NCBI GenBank assembly: GCA_036265615.1
Contig: DATAOT010000006.1
Coordinates: 1 to 31,523, forward strand
Length of the DNA stretch: 31,523 bases
DNA from: DATAFF01 sp036265615
GTDB lineage: Bacteria > Pseudomonadota > Alphaproteobacteria > Rhizobiales > Aestuariivirgaceae
Direction of reading: 5' to 3'
Below, piece by piece: positions 24,267 through 31,523 of this stretch (position 1 is the stretch's first letter; the number at the start of each line of letters is the position of its first letter). A program made the translations under genes and the position numbers. The notes beneath the pieces were generated by a model, which saw only the letters and a program-made list of their open reading frames with translations, was not told the origin of the DNA and did no database searches.

Positions 24267-25277
24267 ATGCCCATGAGAACCCTCGTCACCGGTGCTGCGG
24301 GCTTCATCGGCTTTCACCTCTGCGAGCGGCTGCTGCGCGACGGCTTCACCGTTGTCGGCCTCGACAATCTGACGCCCTATTACGACGTCGCTCTGAAGGA
24401 GGGGCGTCGCCGGGTGCTCCAGGAGCGCTTCGGTTTCGAGTTGGCGCTCATCGATCTTGCCGACAGATCGCGGCTCGAGAGCTTCTGGAACGAAGCAAGG
24501 CCTGAATGGGTGTTCCACCTCGCCGCCCAGGCCGGGGTACGCTACAGCATCGAAAATCCCCATGCCTATGTCGACAGCAATCTCGTGGGCTTTGCCAATG
24601 TGCTCGAATGCTGCCGACGGTCGCCGCCGCAGCATCTGATCTACGCCTCGTCAAGCTCGGTCTATGGCGCCAATCCCATACCATGGTCCGAGCATCAGCC
24701 CACCGACCATCCGGTTTCCTTCTATGCCGCCACCAAGAAGGCCAACGAGGTGATGGCGCACAGCTATGCGGCGCTGTTCGGCATCGCGGCGACCGCCCTG
24801 CGGTTCTTCACGATCTACGGCGAGTGGGGCCGGCCCGACATGGCATTCTTCAAATTTGCCGATGCCATCATGCGCGGCGCTCCGGTCGAGCTTTACAATG
24901 ACGGGCGCTCGACACGTGATTTCACCTATGTCGGCGATGCCGTGGAGGCCATGGTCCGCATCGCTTCCCGCCCGCCCTCCGCCGCGATCGATCATCACGG
25001 CTCGACCGATCCGGCGGGGAGCCCCGTCGCTCCGCACCGGCCCATCAACATCGCCTCTGGGCGCCGCGTCGCGCTCAGCGACTTCTGCGACATGATCGCA
25101 ACCGCCTTGGGCCGGACCGCGGATATCCGGCGTTGCGGAATGATGCCGGGCGACGTCGCCGATACCTGGGGCGACGTGACGCTCCTGCGGGCCCTCACCG
25201 ACTATGTTCCGGACACGCCGATCCACACCGGCATCGACCGATTCGCCCGCTGGTACAAGGAAACCTACGCACGGTAA
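24267..25277 (+). CDS. UDP-glucuronate 4-epimerase-like NAD-dependent epimerase
   Basis: A 336-residue extended short-chain dehydrogenase. Rossmann TGAAGFIG is at 8-15 and the catalytic pair YAATKKA has Y153 and K157. FTIYGEWGRPDMAFFKFADA and the NDGRSTRDFTYVGD region are typical of the group that interconverts UDP-glucuronate and UDP-galacturonate (LspL/Cap1J). The DNLTPYYDVALKEGRR segment also fits that group. Substrate in this cluster may instead be the UDP-uronic acid from the neighbouring dehydrogenase. There are two nearby ATGs (24267 and 24273); the first follows the dehydrogenase stop by one base. The next gene starts 35 bases after its stop. Confidence 0.88.
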   Translation: MPMRTLVTGAAGFIGFHLCERLLRDGFTVVGLDNLTPYYDVALKEGRRRVLQERFGFELALIDLADRSRLESFWNEARPEWVFHLAAQAGVRYSIENPHAYVDSNLVGFANVLECCRRSPPQHLIYASSSSVYGANPIPWSEHQPTDHPVSFYAATKKANEVMAHSYAALFGIAATALRFFTIYGEWGRPDMAFFKFADAIMRGAPVELYNDGRSTRDFTYVGDAVEAMVRIASRPPSAAIDHHGSTDPAGSPVAPHRPINIASGRRVALSDFCDMIATALGRTADIRRCGMMPGDVADTWGDVTLLRALTDYVPDTPIHTGIDRFARWYKETYAR

Positions 25278-25312
25278 GATCGCCCCGAGACAAATGGCGA
25301 CAGGGGCTTACG

Positions 25313-26341
25313 ATGCTTATCATTTACTCAGAAAATCATCGGCTGCACTTCCCGCAAGGCGAAATGTATGGTGGCGAGCTTGTCACCCCGTTCGAGCGGC
25401 CGTCCCGCATCGAATATGTTCTGCGGCGGCTGAAGGAGGTCGGCCTGACCGACATCGCCGCGCCGGCGGAGTTGGATCATCGCGCGCTCGCCGCCATTCA
25501 TGATGCGCGTTTTCTCGACTTTCTCGGCAGCGCCTGGCGTGATTGGAGCGCCAACGGCCACCGCGGCGAGCTGATACCGACCACCTTTCCGACCCGCGGC
25601 ATGCGCCAGCGGATCCCGGAGAATGTCGAGGGCAGGGCTGGCTATTACACTTTCGCCATCGAGACGGCCATTTGTGCCGGCACCTGGCAGGCGGCGCTGT
25701 CCTCCGCCGCCGTGGCGCTCACCGCCCAGAAACGCGTGGCTGACGGCGCCCGGACGGCATTCGCGCTGTGCCGCCCGCCCGGCCATCACGCCCATCGCGA
25801 CCTTTATGGCGGCTACTGTTTCCTGAACAATGCCGCTCTCGCCGCCCAGGGCTTCCTCGATGCCGGTGCCGGCCGCGTCGCCATTCTTGATGTCGACTTC
25901 CACCACGGCAATGGCACCCAGGACATCTTCTACCGCCGCAAGGACGTCTTGTTTTGCTCGCTGCACGGTCAGCCGCAGGACGCCTTTCCCTACTTCCTGG
26001 GCTTTGCCGACGAGATCGGCCACGGCGAAGGCGAAGGATTCAACTTCAATTACCCGATGCCCCCCGGCACGGCCTACGGCAAATGGCGGGCCGGGCTCGA
26101 TGATGCGCTGCGGCGGATTCGCGATTACGGACCCGATGCGCTCGTGGTGTCGCTTGGCGTCGACACCTACAAGGACGACCCCATCAGCTTCTTCAAGCTC
26201 GAATCCGACGATTTCACCGATTATGGTCGGCGCATTTCCGAGCTGAAGCTGCCCACCCTTTTCGTCATGGAGGGCGGTTACGCCATCGAGGCCATCGGCA
26301 TCAACGTCGTCAATGTCCTGACCGGCTTCCTCGGGCATTGA
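25313..26341 (+). CDS. aphA: Acetylpolyamine amidohydrolase (histone-deacetylase family)
   Basis: A 342-residue zinc hydrolase that removes acetyl groups from acetylputrescine, acetylspermidine and similar amines. Against Mycoplana ramosa APAH (recalled from memory) the alignment needs almost no gaps and key positions share the same numbers: H158/H159 in PPGHHA, zinc ligands D195 and H197 in DVDFHHG, D284 in LGVD, and Y323 in EGGY. E106 and E117, which line the amine channel in that enzyme, are present. YGGELVTPFERPSR and the IPENVEGRAGYY insert loop match the dimer-forming loop. ATG 25313 follows AGGGG. It is on the same strand as the sugar cluster but converges on a polyamine-type transporter, which fits polyamine salvage. 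A sugar-deacetylase role is less likely. Confidence 0.93.
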   Translation: MLIIYSENHRLHFPQGEMYGGELVTPFERPSRIEYVLRRLKEVGLTDIAAPAELDHRALAAIHDARFLDFLGSAWRDWSANGHRGELIPTTFPTRGMRQRIPENVEGRAGYYTFAIETAICAGTWQAALSSAAVALTAQKRVADGARTAFALCRPPGHHAHRDLYGGYCFLNNAALAAQGFLDAGAGRVAILDVDFHHGNGTQDIFYRRKDVLFCSLHGQPQDAFPYFLGFADEIGHGEGEGFNFNYPMPPGTAYGKWRAGLDDALRRIRDYGPDALVVSLGVDTYKDDPISFFKLESDDFTDYGRRISELKLPTLFVMEGGYAIEAIGINVVNVLTGFLGH

Positions 26342-26342
26342 C

Positions 26343-26437
26343 GTGAGTAGTGAGGTCGTGAGTAGTGAGTAGTGGAAGGAGCCGGGCTCGGCCGGCGCTA
26401 CTCACTACTCACTACTCACTATTCGCTACTCGCTACT
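26343..26437. repeat. Palindromic GAGTAGTGAGT-family repeat, copy 2
   Basis: GTGAGTAGTGAGTAG (26358-26372) pairs perfectly with 26398-26412 over 15 bases around a 25-base spacer. Further ACTCACT units run to 26437 and cover the stop of the binding-protein gene. It starts 2 bases after the aphA stop, so it occupies the whole convergent gap. It shares units with 15430-15497 and is likely a two-way terminator-like element. Confidence 0.82.
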
Positions 26438-27467
26438 TCTGCAGCTCGGTCCAGATCGCGGTATAGAGCTCGTTCACCTCCGGCGGGCAGGTCAGCGAGA
26501 ACTTGCCCTTGCCGGCGAACGCGGCCGGGATGTTGACCTCCGGCGCCGTCTTCATGTCATCCGGCATATAGGCTTCCGAGCCCTTGATGCCGTTGGCATA
26601 GCGGGCAAACGCCGAGATCATTGCCGCATTCTGCGGGTCCATGATGAAGTTCTGGAACAGCTTGGCGTTGTCGGTGTTCTTGGCATCCTTGAGCACCATG
26701 ACGTTGTCCATCCAGATCGGATATCCCTCCTTCGGATAGCCATAGACGATGTCCGGGTTCTGCAGCCGCGCCCTGAAGGATGCGCCGTTCCAGTTCACTC
26801 CAGCCGCCATGTCCCCCTTGGCATATTTTTCGACATTCCCATAGTCCATCGACAGCCAGTTCGGCTTGGCGGCAAGCAAGGCGTCGCGGGCCTTCTTGAG
26901 GAGCGCCTTGTCGCTGGTGCAGGGTTCGCCGCCGACATAGAACAAGGCCAGGTTGATGACGTCCATCATCTCCGGCACCACATTGACCTTGCCTTTGAGC
27001 TCGTCGGGCGGGTTGAGAAAGATCGCCGATGTATTGGGATCGCCCGAATAGACCTTCTTGTTTACCGTCATCCCGGTGGTGCCCCATTGCCACGGCACCG
27101 AATAGTGCCGGCCGGGATCGAACGGAACATCGACCCATTTCGGGTCCATGTTCTTGAAATTCTCCATCTGGTCCGGCCGCGTTTCCATGACCAGGCCCTC
27201 GGAGATCCAGATCGGGACGAAGCTCGCCGACGGCACCACGATGTCGAAGCCGTGCCCGCCGGCCTTCACCTTGGCCAGCGCCGTGTCGTTGGAATCATAG
27301 TCGGTGATCGTGACCTTGACCTTGTAGGCCTCCTCGAATTTCTTGATGAGGTCCGGGCTCGTGTAATTGCCCCAGTTGAAGATGTTGAGCTGGCCGTCGG
27401 CCAATGCCGCCGGGGTCCCGGCAAGAGCCGCGATGCTCAATGCCGCAACGGTGACTGTCCACTTCAT
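26433..27467 (-). CDS. Polyamine-type ABC transporter substrate-binding protein (PotD/PotF-like)
   Basis: A 344-residue periplasmic protein with a signal peptide (MKWTVTVAALSIAALAGTPAALA) before DGQLNIFNWGNY. The pattern NIFNWGNYTSPDLIKKFEE, DYDSNDTALAKVKAG and FDIVVPSASF resembles PotF/PotD of the putrescine/spermidine systems. Near the C-terminus, WMDNVMVLKDAKN fits the ligand-pocket segment. Its likely ligand is a polyamine or related compound; the ligand is not proven. ATG 27467 has GGGAGGAA 5 bases upstream. It is the last gene of a four-gene minus-strand operon and ends in repeat copy 2. Confidence 0.9.
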   Translation of the reverse strand: MKWTVTVAALSIAALAGTPAALADGQLNIFNWGNYTSPDLIKKFEEAYKVKVTITDYDSNDTALAKVKAGGHGFDIVVPSASFVPIWISEGLVMETRPDQMENFKNMDPKWVDVPFDPGRHYSVPWQWGTTGMTVNKKVYSGDPNTSAIFLNPPDELKGKVNVVPEMMDVINLALFYVGGEPCTSDKALLKKARDALLAAKPNWLSMDYGNVEKYAKGDMAAGVNWNGASFRARLQNPDIVYGYPKEGYPIWMDNVMVLKDAKNTDNAKLFQNFIMDPQNAAMISAFARYANGIKGSEAYMPDDMKTAPEVNIPAAFAGKGKFSLTCPPEVNELYTAIWTELQK

Positions 27468-27499
27468 TATTTCCTCCCTGCGTGAGTGGATGGCGAATT

Positions 27500-28321
27500 C
27501 TAGGCGCTTCGCCGATTGAGGACGAAGAAAATTGTCACAAGAGCGATGGAAATCGCCAGAAACACCGTCGAAATCGCATTCATCTCGGGCGTGACCACCC
27601 TTCGGAGCTGCCCCAGCATATAGGTCGGCAACGTGTCCTGGCCGCCTGACTTGACGAGTTCAGTGATGACCACGTCGTCGAGAGAGATGACGAAGGCGAG
27701 CATCATTCCAGCGATGATCCCTGGCCACAGAAGCGGCAGGGTGACGCGCCGGAAGGTCATCCACGGCGTCGCGTAGAGATCGGCCGCCGCCCGTTCGAGC
27801 GACAGGTCCATGCTCTCGAGCCGCGCCCGGATCGGCAGATAGGCGAACGGGATGCAGAAGGCCGAATGCGCCGCAATGAGATAGGCAAGGCCCGAATACC
27901 CGGTCGCCACCTTGATCATTGCGAAGAAGATGAGAAGCGCCACCCCGGTGACGATCTCCGGCACCATCAGCGGCGTGTTGATCAGGGCATAGACCGCGGT
28001 GAGCCCGCGATAGGGGCGGGTCCGCGTCGTTGCCAGCGCCGCCATGGTGGCGACGATGGTGGCGATGACCGCCGCAAAGCTGGCGATCACCAGCGAGCGC
28101 GTCGCGGCATCGCGCGCCTGGTCGTTGGCCCAGGCCGACTGGTACCAGCGCCACGAGAAGCCCTCCCAGATGGCGATCGACACGCCGGCATTGAAGGAGT
28201 AGACGACGAGGGTTGCGATCGGCATATAGAGCATGACGAAGCAGGCCACCGCGATCGCCGTGAAGCCGGTTTGACGCCGCACCGAAAACGGCCGGCCGGT
28301 GCTGGCAAGCGCCTCAGCCAT
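27500..28321 (-). CDS. Polyamine-type ABC transporter permease (PotC/PotI-like)
   Basis: A 273-residue inner-membrane permease with six predicted helices. The typical VVYSFNAG segment near the N-terminus, the LINTPLMVPEIVTGVALL helix and the coupling-loop pattern LERAAADLYATPWMTFRRVTLP place it with PotC/PotI. FVISLDDVVITELV is another hallmark. I start at ATG 28321; it overlaps the stop of the preceding permease by 8 bases (28314-28321). A longer frame to 28357 has no better start. It pairs with the next permease to form the channel. Confidence 0.91.
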   Translation of the reverse strand: MAEALASTGRPFSVRRQTGFTAIAVACFVMLYMPIATLVVYSFNAGVSIAIWEGFSWRWYQSAWANDQARDAATRSLVIASFAAVIATIVATMAALATTRTRPYRGLTAVYALINTPLMVPEIVTGVALLIFFAMIKVATGYSGLAYLIAAHSAFCIPFAYLPIRARLESMDLSLERAAADLYATPWMTFRRVTLPLLWPGIIAGMMLAFVISLDDVVITELVKSGGQDTLPTYMLGQLRRVVTPEMNAISTVFLAISIALVTIFFVLNRRSA

Positions 28322-29273
28322 GGCCGGTCGCGTCCGACTTTGCCGCAAAGCGCACATAGACGAGGAGCGCCGCCATCACGGTCGCCAGCAGCGTCATCGA
28401 CAGCGCCGAGCCGAGCGGCCAGTTCCTGCCCTGGCCGAATTGCAGTTCGATCAGGTTTCCCAGCATCATGTTCTTGCCGCCGCCAAGCACGCGCGGCGTC
28501 ACATAGGCGCCAAGCGAGGGAATGAACACCAGGATCGATCCGGCGATGATTCCTGGCTTGACCAGCGGAACGATCACCCGCCTGAGCACCTGGAAGCGAT
28601 TGGCATAGAGATCGTAACCGGCCTCGATCAGCCGGAAATCGAGCTTCTCCATGCTCGCATAGAGCGGCAGCACCATCAGCGGTAGATATACGTAGAGCAT
28701 GCCGGCAAGGATCGCGCCATCGGTGAACATGAGCTGCAGCGGATGCGAGATGAACCTGAGCCCCAGCAGCACATTGTTGATGAGCCCTTCGTTGCGGATC
28801 ACTTCCTGGATCGCGAAGGTGCGGATCAGGAGATTGGTCCAGAACGGAATGGTGATCAGGAACAGCCAGCTATTGCGGCTTCGCTCGGGGCGGGTCGCAA
28901 TGAAATAGGCGGTCGGAAAACCGAAGATCAGCGCCAGCACGGTGGTGGCGAAGGACAGCTTGATCGACCGCCACAGGATCGTCAGATGCGCATCCTGCAG
29001 CCTGAGGCTGTCGTCGAAGATGTCGCGCTGGAGCAGCACCCTGAACCAGCCCTCGAGCGATGGCGACCATACCACTCCGCCATAGGGTCCGGGTGTCAGG
29101 AAGGAATAGACCAGCACGATGATGAGGGGTCCGACGGCGGCGAAGATCAGGATGACGAGGGAGGGGGAAAGCAGGGTCCAGCGCGTCCGCGCCGCTTGCC
29201 TCTCGAGCGCCGAGGCATCGGCCGCGGCGGCGTTTTCGGCAAGCTCGCCAAGGGCCGCTTGGCTCAGCGTCAT
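28314..29273 (-). CDS. Polyamine-type ABC transporter permease (PotB/PotH-like)
   Basis: A 319-residue inner-membrane permease with an about 30-residue hydrophilic N-terminal tail before the first helix (LLSPSLVILIFAAVGPLIIV). The coupling-loop pattern RLIEAGYDLYANRFQVLRRVIVP and the helix FIPSLGAYVTPRVLGGG match PotB/PotH. ATG 29273 lies 3 bases after the ATPase stop, so it is translationally coupled. The two permease genes overlap by 8 bases, showing a tight operon. Confidence 0.92.
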   Translation of the reverse strand: MTLSQAALGELAENAAAADASALERQAARTRWTLLSPSLVILIFAAVGPLIIVLVYSFLTPGPYGGVVWSPSLEGWFRVLLQRDIFDDSLRLQDAHLTILWRSIKLSFATTVLALIFGFPTAYFIATRPERSRNSWLFLITIPFWTNLLIRTFAIQEVIRNEGLINNVLLGLRFISHPLQLMFTDGAILAGMLYVYLPLMVLPLYASMEKLDFRLIEAGYDLYANRFQVLRRVIVPLVKPGIIAGSILVFIPSLGAYVTPRVLGGGKNMMLGNLIELQFGQGRNWPLGSALSMTLLATVMAALLVYVRFAAKSDATGHG

Positions 29274-29276
29274 CGG

Positions 29277-30386
29277 TCAATCCCTCAGGATCTGAGCCGC
29301 GGCATCGGCAAAGACGATGCCGGCCGGACTTCCTGGCGCGAAGCCGTCGCTGCTGCCGCGGCGGTTCTGGCGGCGTACGATGAATTCCCGCCCCTCTGGC
29401 AGCGTCACGTGATAATGCGTGTCGGTGCCGAAATAGACCACGTTCTCGACGACGCCGCGCAACGGCGCCGTGTCGAGGTCGCGGGTGAGCTCGGCATGTT
29501 CCGGCCTGACGACGATGGTGACCTTGCCCGCCGGCACGGCGCCGGCCGGCGGCGATGCCTCGATGACGGCGCCCGACGCCAGCCGCACCGAACCGGTTCC
29601 GTTGCCGGCGCCCAGCCACTCGGCGTCAAGAAAATTGGTCTCGCCGATGAAATTCGCGACGAACCGCTCGGCGGGATGATCATAAATGTCGCGCGGCGTC
29701 CCGATCTGGAGAATCCGGCCGCCGCTCATCACGGCGATCCGATCCGACATGGTCAGCGCCTCCTCCTGATCGTGCGTCACGAACACGAAGGTGATGCCGG
29801 TCTCGTGCTGCAGCCGTTTGAGCTCGATCTGCATCTCCTTGCGCAGCTTGAGATCGAGCGCCGACAACGGCTCGTCGAGCAGCAGCACCTTCGGCCGCGG
29901 CGCCAGAGCCCGCGCCAGCGCCACTCTCTGCTGCTGGCCGCCCGAGATCTGGCTGGTGCGCCGGTTCTTGAGCTCGCGCATCTTGACGAGCTGAAGCATG
30001 GTCTGGACAGTCTGGTCGATCTCGGGCCTGGGCCGGCCGAGCATCTCGAGCCCGAAGGCGATGTTGCCGGCGACCGTGAGATGCGGGAACAGCGCGTAGT
30101 TCTGGAACACCGTGTTGACCGGCCGGCGGTAGGGCGGCAGCGGCGAGATGTCAGCCCCCTCGAGCAGGATTCGTCCTCGGCTCGGGTGCTCGAAGCCGGC
30201 AATCAGCCTGAGCAACGTGGTTTTGCCGCAGCCGGAGGGACCGAGCAGGGTGAAGAATTCGTTTTTCCTGATCGAAACGCTGACCTCGTCAAGCGCCCGG
30301 ACCTGATCCTCGCCTGAGCCGAAGATCTTGGAGACCCGCTCGACCTCGATCGCGGGCGAAGGGGAGGTTCCCACTGGCCGGTCCAA
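29277..30386 (-). CDS. Polyamine-type ABC transporter ATP-binding protein (PotA/PotG-like)
   Basis: A 369-residue ATPase. Walker A is GPSGCGKTT, followed by NTVFQNYALFPHLTV (Q-loop), the signature ISGGQQQRVALARAL, Walker B VLLLDEPLSALD and VTHDQEEAL. A C-terminal TOBE domain (about 290-369) is present with FIVRRQNRRGSS. These suit PotA/PotG rather than the short ATPases. The start appears to be TTG 30386 with GGGAG 8-9 bases upstream; no ATG precedes the first strand, though GTG 30374 is possible. It lies 51 bases after the short-chain dehydrogenase stop on the same strand. Confidence 0.91.
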   Translation of the reverse strand: MDRPVGTSPSPAIEVERVSKIFGSGEDQVRALDEVSVSIRKNEFFTLLGPSGCGKTTLLRLIAGFEHPSRGRILLEGADISPLPPYRRPVNTVFQNYALFPHLTVAGNIAFGLEMLGRPRPEIDQTVQTMLQLVKMRELKNRRTSQISGGQQQRVALARALAPRPKVLLLDEPLSALDLKLRKEMQIELKRLQHETGITFVFVTHDQEEALTMSDRIAVMSGGRILQIGTPRDIYDHPAERFVANFIGETNFLDAEWLGAGNGTGSVRLASGAVIEASPPAGAVPAGKVTIVVRPEHAELTRDLDTAPLRGVVENVVYFGTDTHYHVTLPEGREFIVRRQNRRGSSDGFAPGSPAGIVFADAAAQILRD

Positions 30387-30437
30387 TGCGCGAGCTCCCG
30401 TCCTTTTCCTTTTCCCGGGATGATAGACGCAGCCTTA

Positions 30438-31178
30438 TCAAATCGTCCAGCCGCCGTCGATGATGAAGGCCTGGCCGGTGACGAAAGCCGCCTCGTCGCT
30501 GGCAAGATAGGTCACCAGCGAAGCGATCTCCTCCGGCCGCCCCAGGCGGCCGGTCGGCTGGCGCGCCAGGAACTCCGCCCGTGCCTTGTCGTAATCGCCC
30601 CGCGCCCGCATCCGGGCGATGAGGCTCGGGGTCTCGACCGTCCCCGGACAGACCGCATTGGCGCGGATGCCGCGCCCGACATAATCGGCGGCGAGCTGTT
30701 TGGTGAGGGCGATCACCGCGCCCTTGGTCGCGCCATAAAGGAAACGGTTCGGCGCTCCCTTGATGGTCGACACCACCGAAGCGATGTTGACGATCGAGCC
30801 CGCGCCGCGCTCGAGCATGGCCGGAAGATAGGCCTGGATCATGCGGAAATGCGCGCGCACATTGAGGTCGAAGGAGAAGTCCCAGTCCTTCTCGCTGACC
30901 TCCATGACGGTGCCGTGATGGACGAAGCCGGAACAGTTGACGAGGACGTCCACCGGGCCCGTCTGCTCGCGCGCCGCCCTGACCTTGGCCGCGTCGCATA
31001 CATCGAGCGTGAGTGTTTCGATGGTGTTGTTTTCCGCTTTGAGCTTGCCGAGCCCGGCCTCGTCGATGTCGGCGGCGAACACCTTCGCCCCTTCGCGCGC
31101 CATCGCGACGGCGGATGCCCGCCCGATGCCCGCCGCCGCTGCGGTCACGATCGCCACTTTGCCTGCTAACCGACCCAT
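30438..31178 (-). CDS. Short-chain dehydrogenase resembling BDH2/DHRS6
   Basis: A 246-residue SDR. It has the cofactor motif TAAAAGIGRA, catalytic S134, Y148 and K152, the FVHHGTVMEVSEKDWDFSFD block and CPGTVETPSL. The same blocks occur, as I recall, in human BDH2 (DHRS6) and in bacterial 2-keto-3-deoxy-L-fuconate dehydrogenase-like SDRs. So it oxidises a hydroxyacid or sugar acid with NAD+, and the substrate is unresolved. ATG 31178 has GGGAG 8 bases upstream; the frame continues to 31292 without a ribosome site. It may be co-transcribed with the ABC transporter. Confidence 0.89.
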   Translation of the reverse strand: MGRLAGKVAIVTAAAAGIGRASAVAMAREGAKVFAADIDEAGLGKLKAENNTIETLTLDVCDAAKVRAAREQTGPVDVLVNCSGFVHHGTVMEVSEKDWDFSFDLNVRAHFRMIQAYLPAMLERGAGSIVNIASVVSTIKGAPNRFLYGATKGAVIALTKQLAADYVGRGIRANAVCPGTVETPSLIARMRARGDYDKARAEFLARQPTGRLGRPEEIASLVTYLASDEAAFVTGQAFIIDGGWTI

Positions 31179-31239
31179 TCCGATCTCCCTGATATCACTG
31201 GAGCACGATGACTTTCGATCGACGCGCGAACCCCTCATT

Positions 31240-31362
31240 TCCCTTCTCCCCGCGTGCGGGGAGAAGGTGCCCGGAGGGCGGATGAGGGGCATTCTTGCGA
31301 GCCATACGACCCCTCACCCGGTACTTCGCACCACCCTCTCCCCGCTCTCGCGGGGCGAGGGG
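31240..31362 (-). repeat. 123-base multi-hairpin intergenic element, copy 2
   Basis: Reverse complement of 22018-22140 with a single mismatch. It lies in the 222-base gap between hutU and the short-chain dehydrogenase. The hairpins are those described for copy 1; here the last stem is fully complementary because the mismatched base restores GGGGAG. Confidence 0.9.
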
Positions 31363-31400
31363 AAAGGAAGCGTCGCGTGCATTCAGTCCCGATTCTAATA

Positions 31401-31523
31401 TCACGACTGAAGGCTTGGCAGTTTGAGACCATTCTCGCGCGCTGCCTGGCGGGCGATCTCGTAGCCCGCATCGGCATGCCGCATGACGCCGCTGGCCGGA
31501 TCGTTCCACAGCACCCTTTCGAG
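31401..31523 (-). CDS. hutU: Urocanate hydratase, C-terminal fragment (gene runs off the right edge)
   Basis: Forty codons ending at TGA (31403-31401). The peptide reads LERVLWNDPASGVMRHADAG and YEIARQAARENGLKLP, the strongly conserved C-terminal end of urocanase, which hydrates urocanate to imidazolone propionate in histidine breakdown. Family proteins have about 555 residues, so most lies outside. The fragment is too short for most gene callers. It is upstream of the BDH2-like gene on the same strand, with repeat copy 2 between. Confidence 0.88.
   Translation of the reverse strand, partial: LERVLWNDPASGVMRHADAGYEIARQAARENGLKLPSLQS

Noticed and set aside
26343..26437. Tandem short repeats resembling a CRISPR array
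   Set aside because: Units are 7-8 bases with no spacers, and they pair as a hairpin instead.
28743..30317. 524-codon open frame antisense to the transporter ATPase and permease
   Set aside because: Low-complexity RHR/EQHP-type translation, no ribosome site, and it lies opposite intact ABC genes.
31195..31509. 104-codon frame over the repeat and hutU tail
   Set aside because: It reads through the hairpin element in a different frame from the clear urocanase C-terminus.

Overview
The window is high-GC (roughly two thirds G+C) chromosomal DNA of an alphaproteobacterium, most likely of the order Hyphomicrobiales (Rhizobiales). The main reasons are the block pckA / chvI-chvG / hprK / EIIA-Man / HPr, the short C-terminal-only HPr kinase, and the gshB-comM pair. 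I cannot name a genus from sequence alone. The 30 intact protein genes (two more are cut by the window edges) are densely packed and no gap between genes exceeds 300 bases. No tRNA, rRNA, CRISPR array or insertion sequence was seen.

Layout. 1-1739: 3' end of gshB, then comM (YifB-type AAA+ ATPase). 1740-2527: an AT-richer insert with one small gene that resembles BECR-fold nuclease domains and a perfect 12-bp inverted repeat. 2528-4944 (minus): pckA behind a HugZ-like gene. 5122-8982 (plus): chvI, chvG, hprK, EIIA and HPr, linking envelope/acid sensing with PTS-type carbon and nitrogen signalling. 8997-9959: an EamA/DMT permease, convergent with a class V aminotransferase (9956-11143). 11236-14570 (minus): thiQ, thiP, thiB behind a TPP riboswitch and a recognisable promoter; divergent from thiN (14809-15453), so thiamine uptake and pyrophosphorylation sit back to back. 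15496-16323 (minus): aldo/keto reductase.

16432-25277 (plus) is the most unusual part: a surface-sugar cluster. It holds two tandem paralogous GT-B-like 'surface carbohydrate' proteins, a Gfo/Idh/MocA dehydrogenase, a NeuB-type nonulosonate synthase fused to a C-terminal cupin, a CMP-sugar synthetase-like protein with a changed nucleotide-binding loop, a UDP-sugar 6-dehydrogenase and a UDP-glucuronate 4-epimerase-like protein. It looks like a route to an activated nonulosonic-acid-type sugar (plus an acidic UDP-sugar) and its transfer to a surface glycan; the precise sugar is unknown. Directly behind it on the same strand is an acetylpolyamine amidohydrolase (25313-26341), which converges on a complete polyamine-type ABC transporter (26433-30386, minus). 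That transporter is preceded by a BDH2-like short-chain dehydrogenase (30438-31178) and the 3' end of hutU (31401-31523).

Two dispersed repeat families occupy gaps. One is a palindromic GAGTAGTGAGT-type hairpin found between two convergent gene pairs (about 15430-15497 and 26343-26437). The other is a 123-base multi-hairpin element in two inverted copies (22018-22140 and 31240-31362) that differ at a single base.
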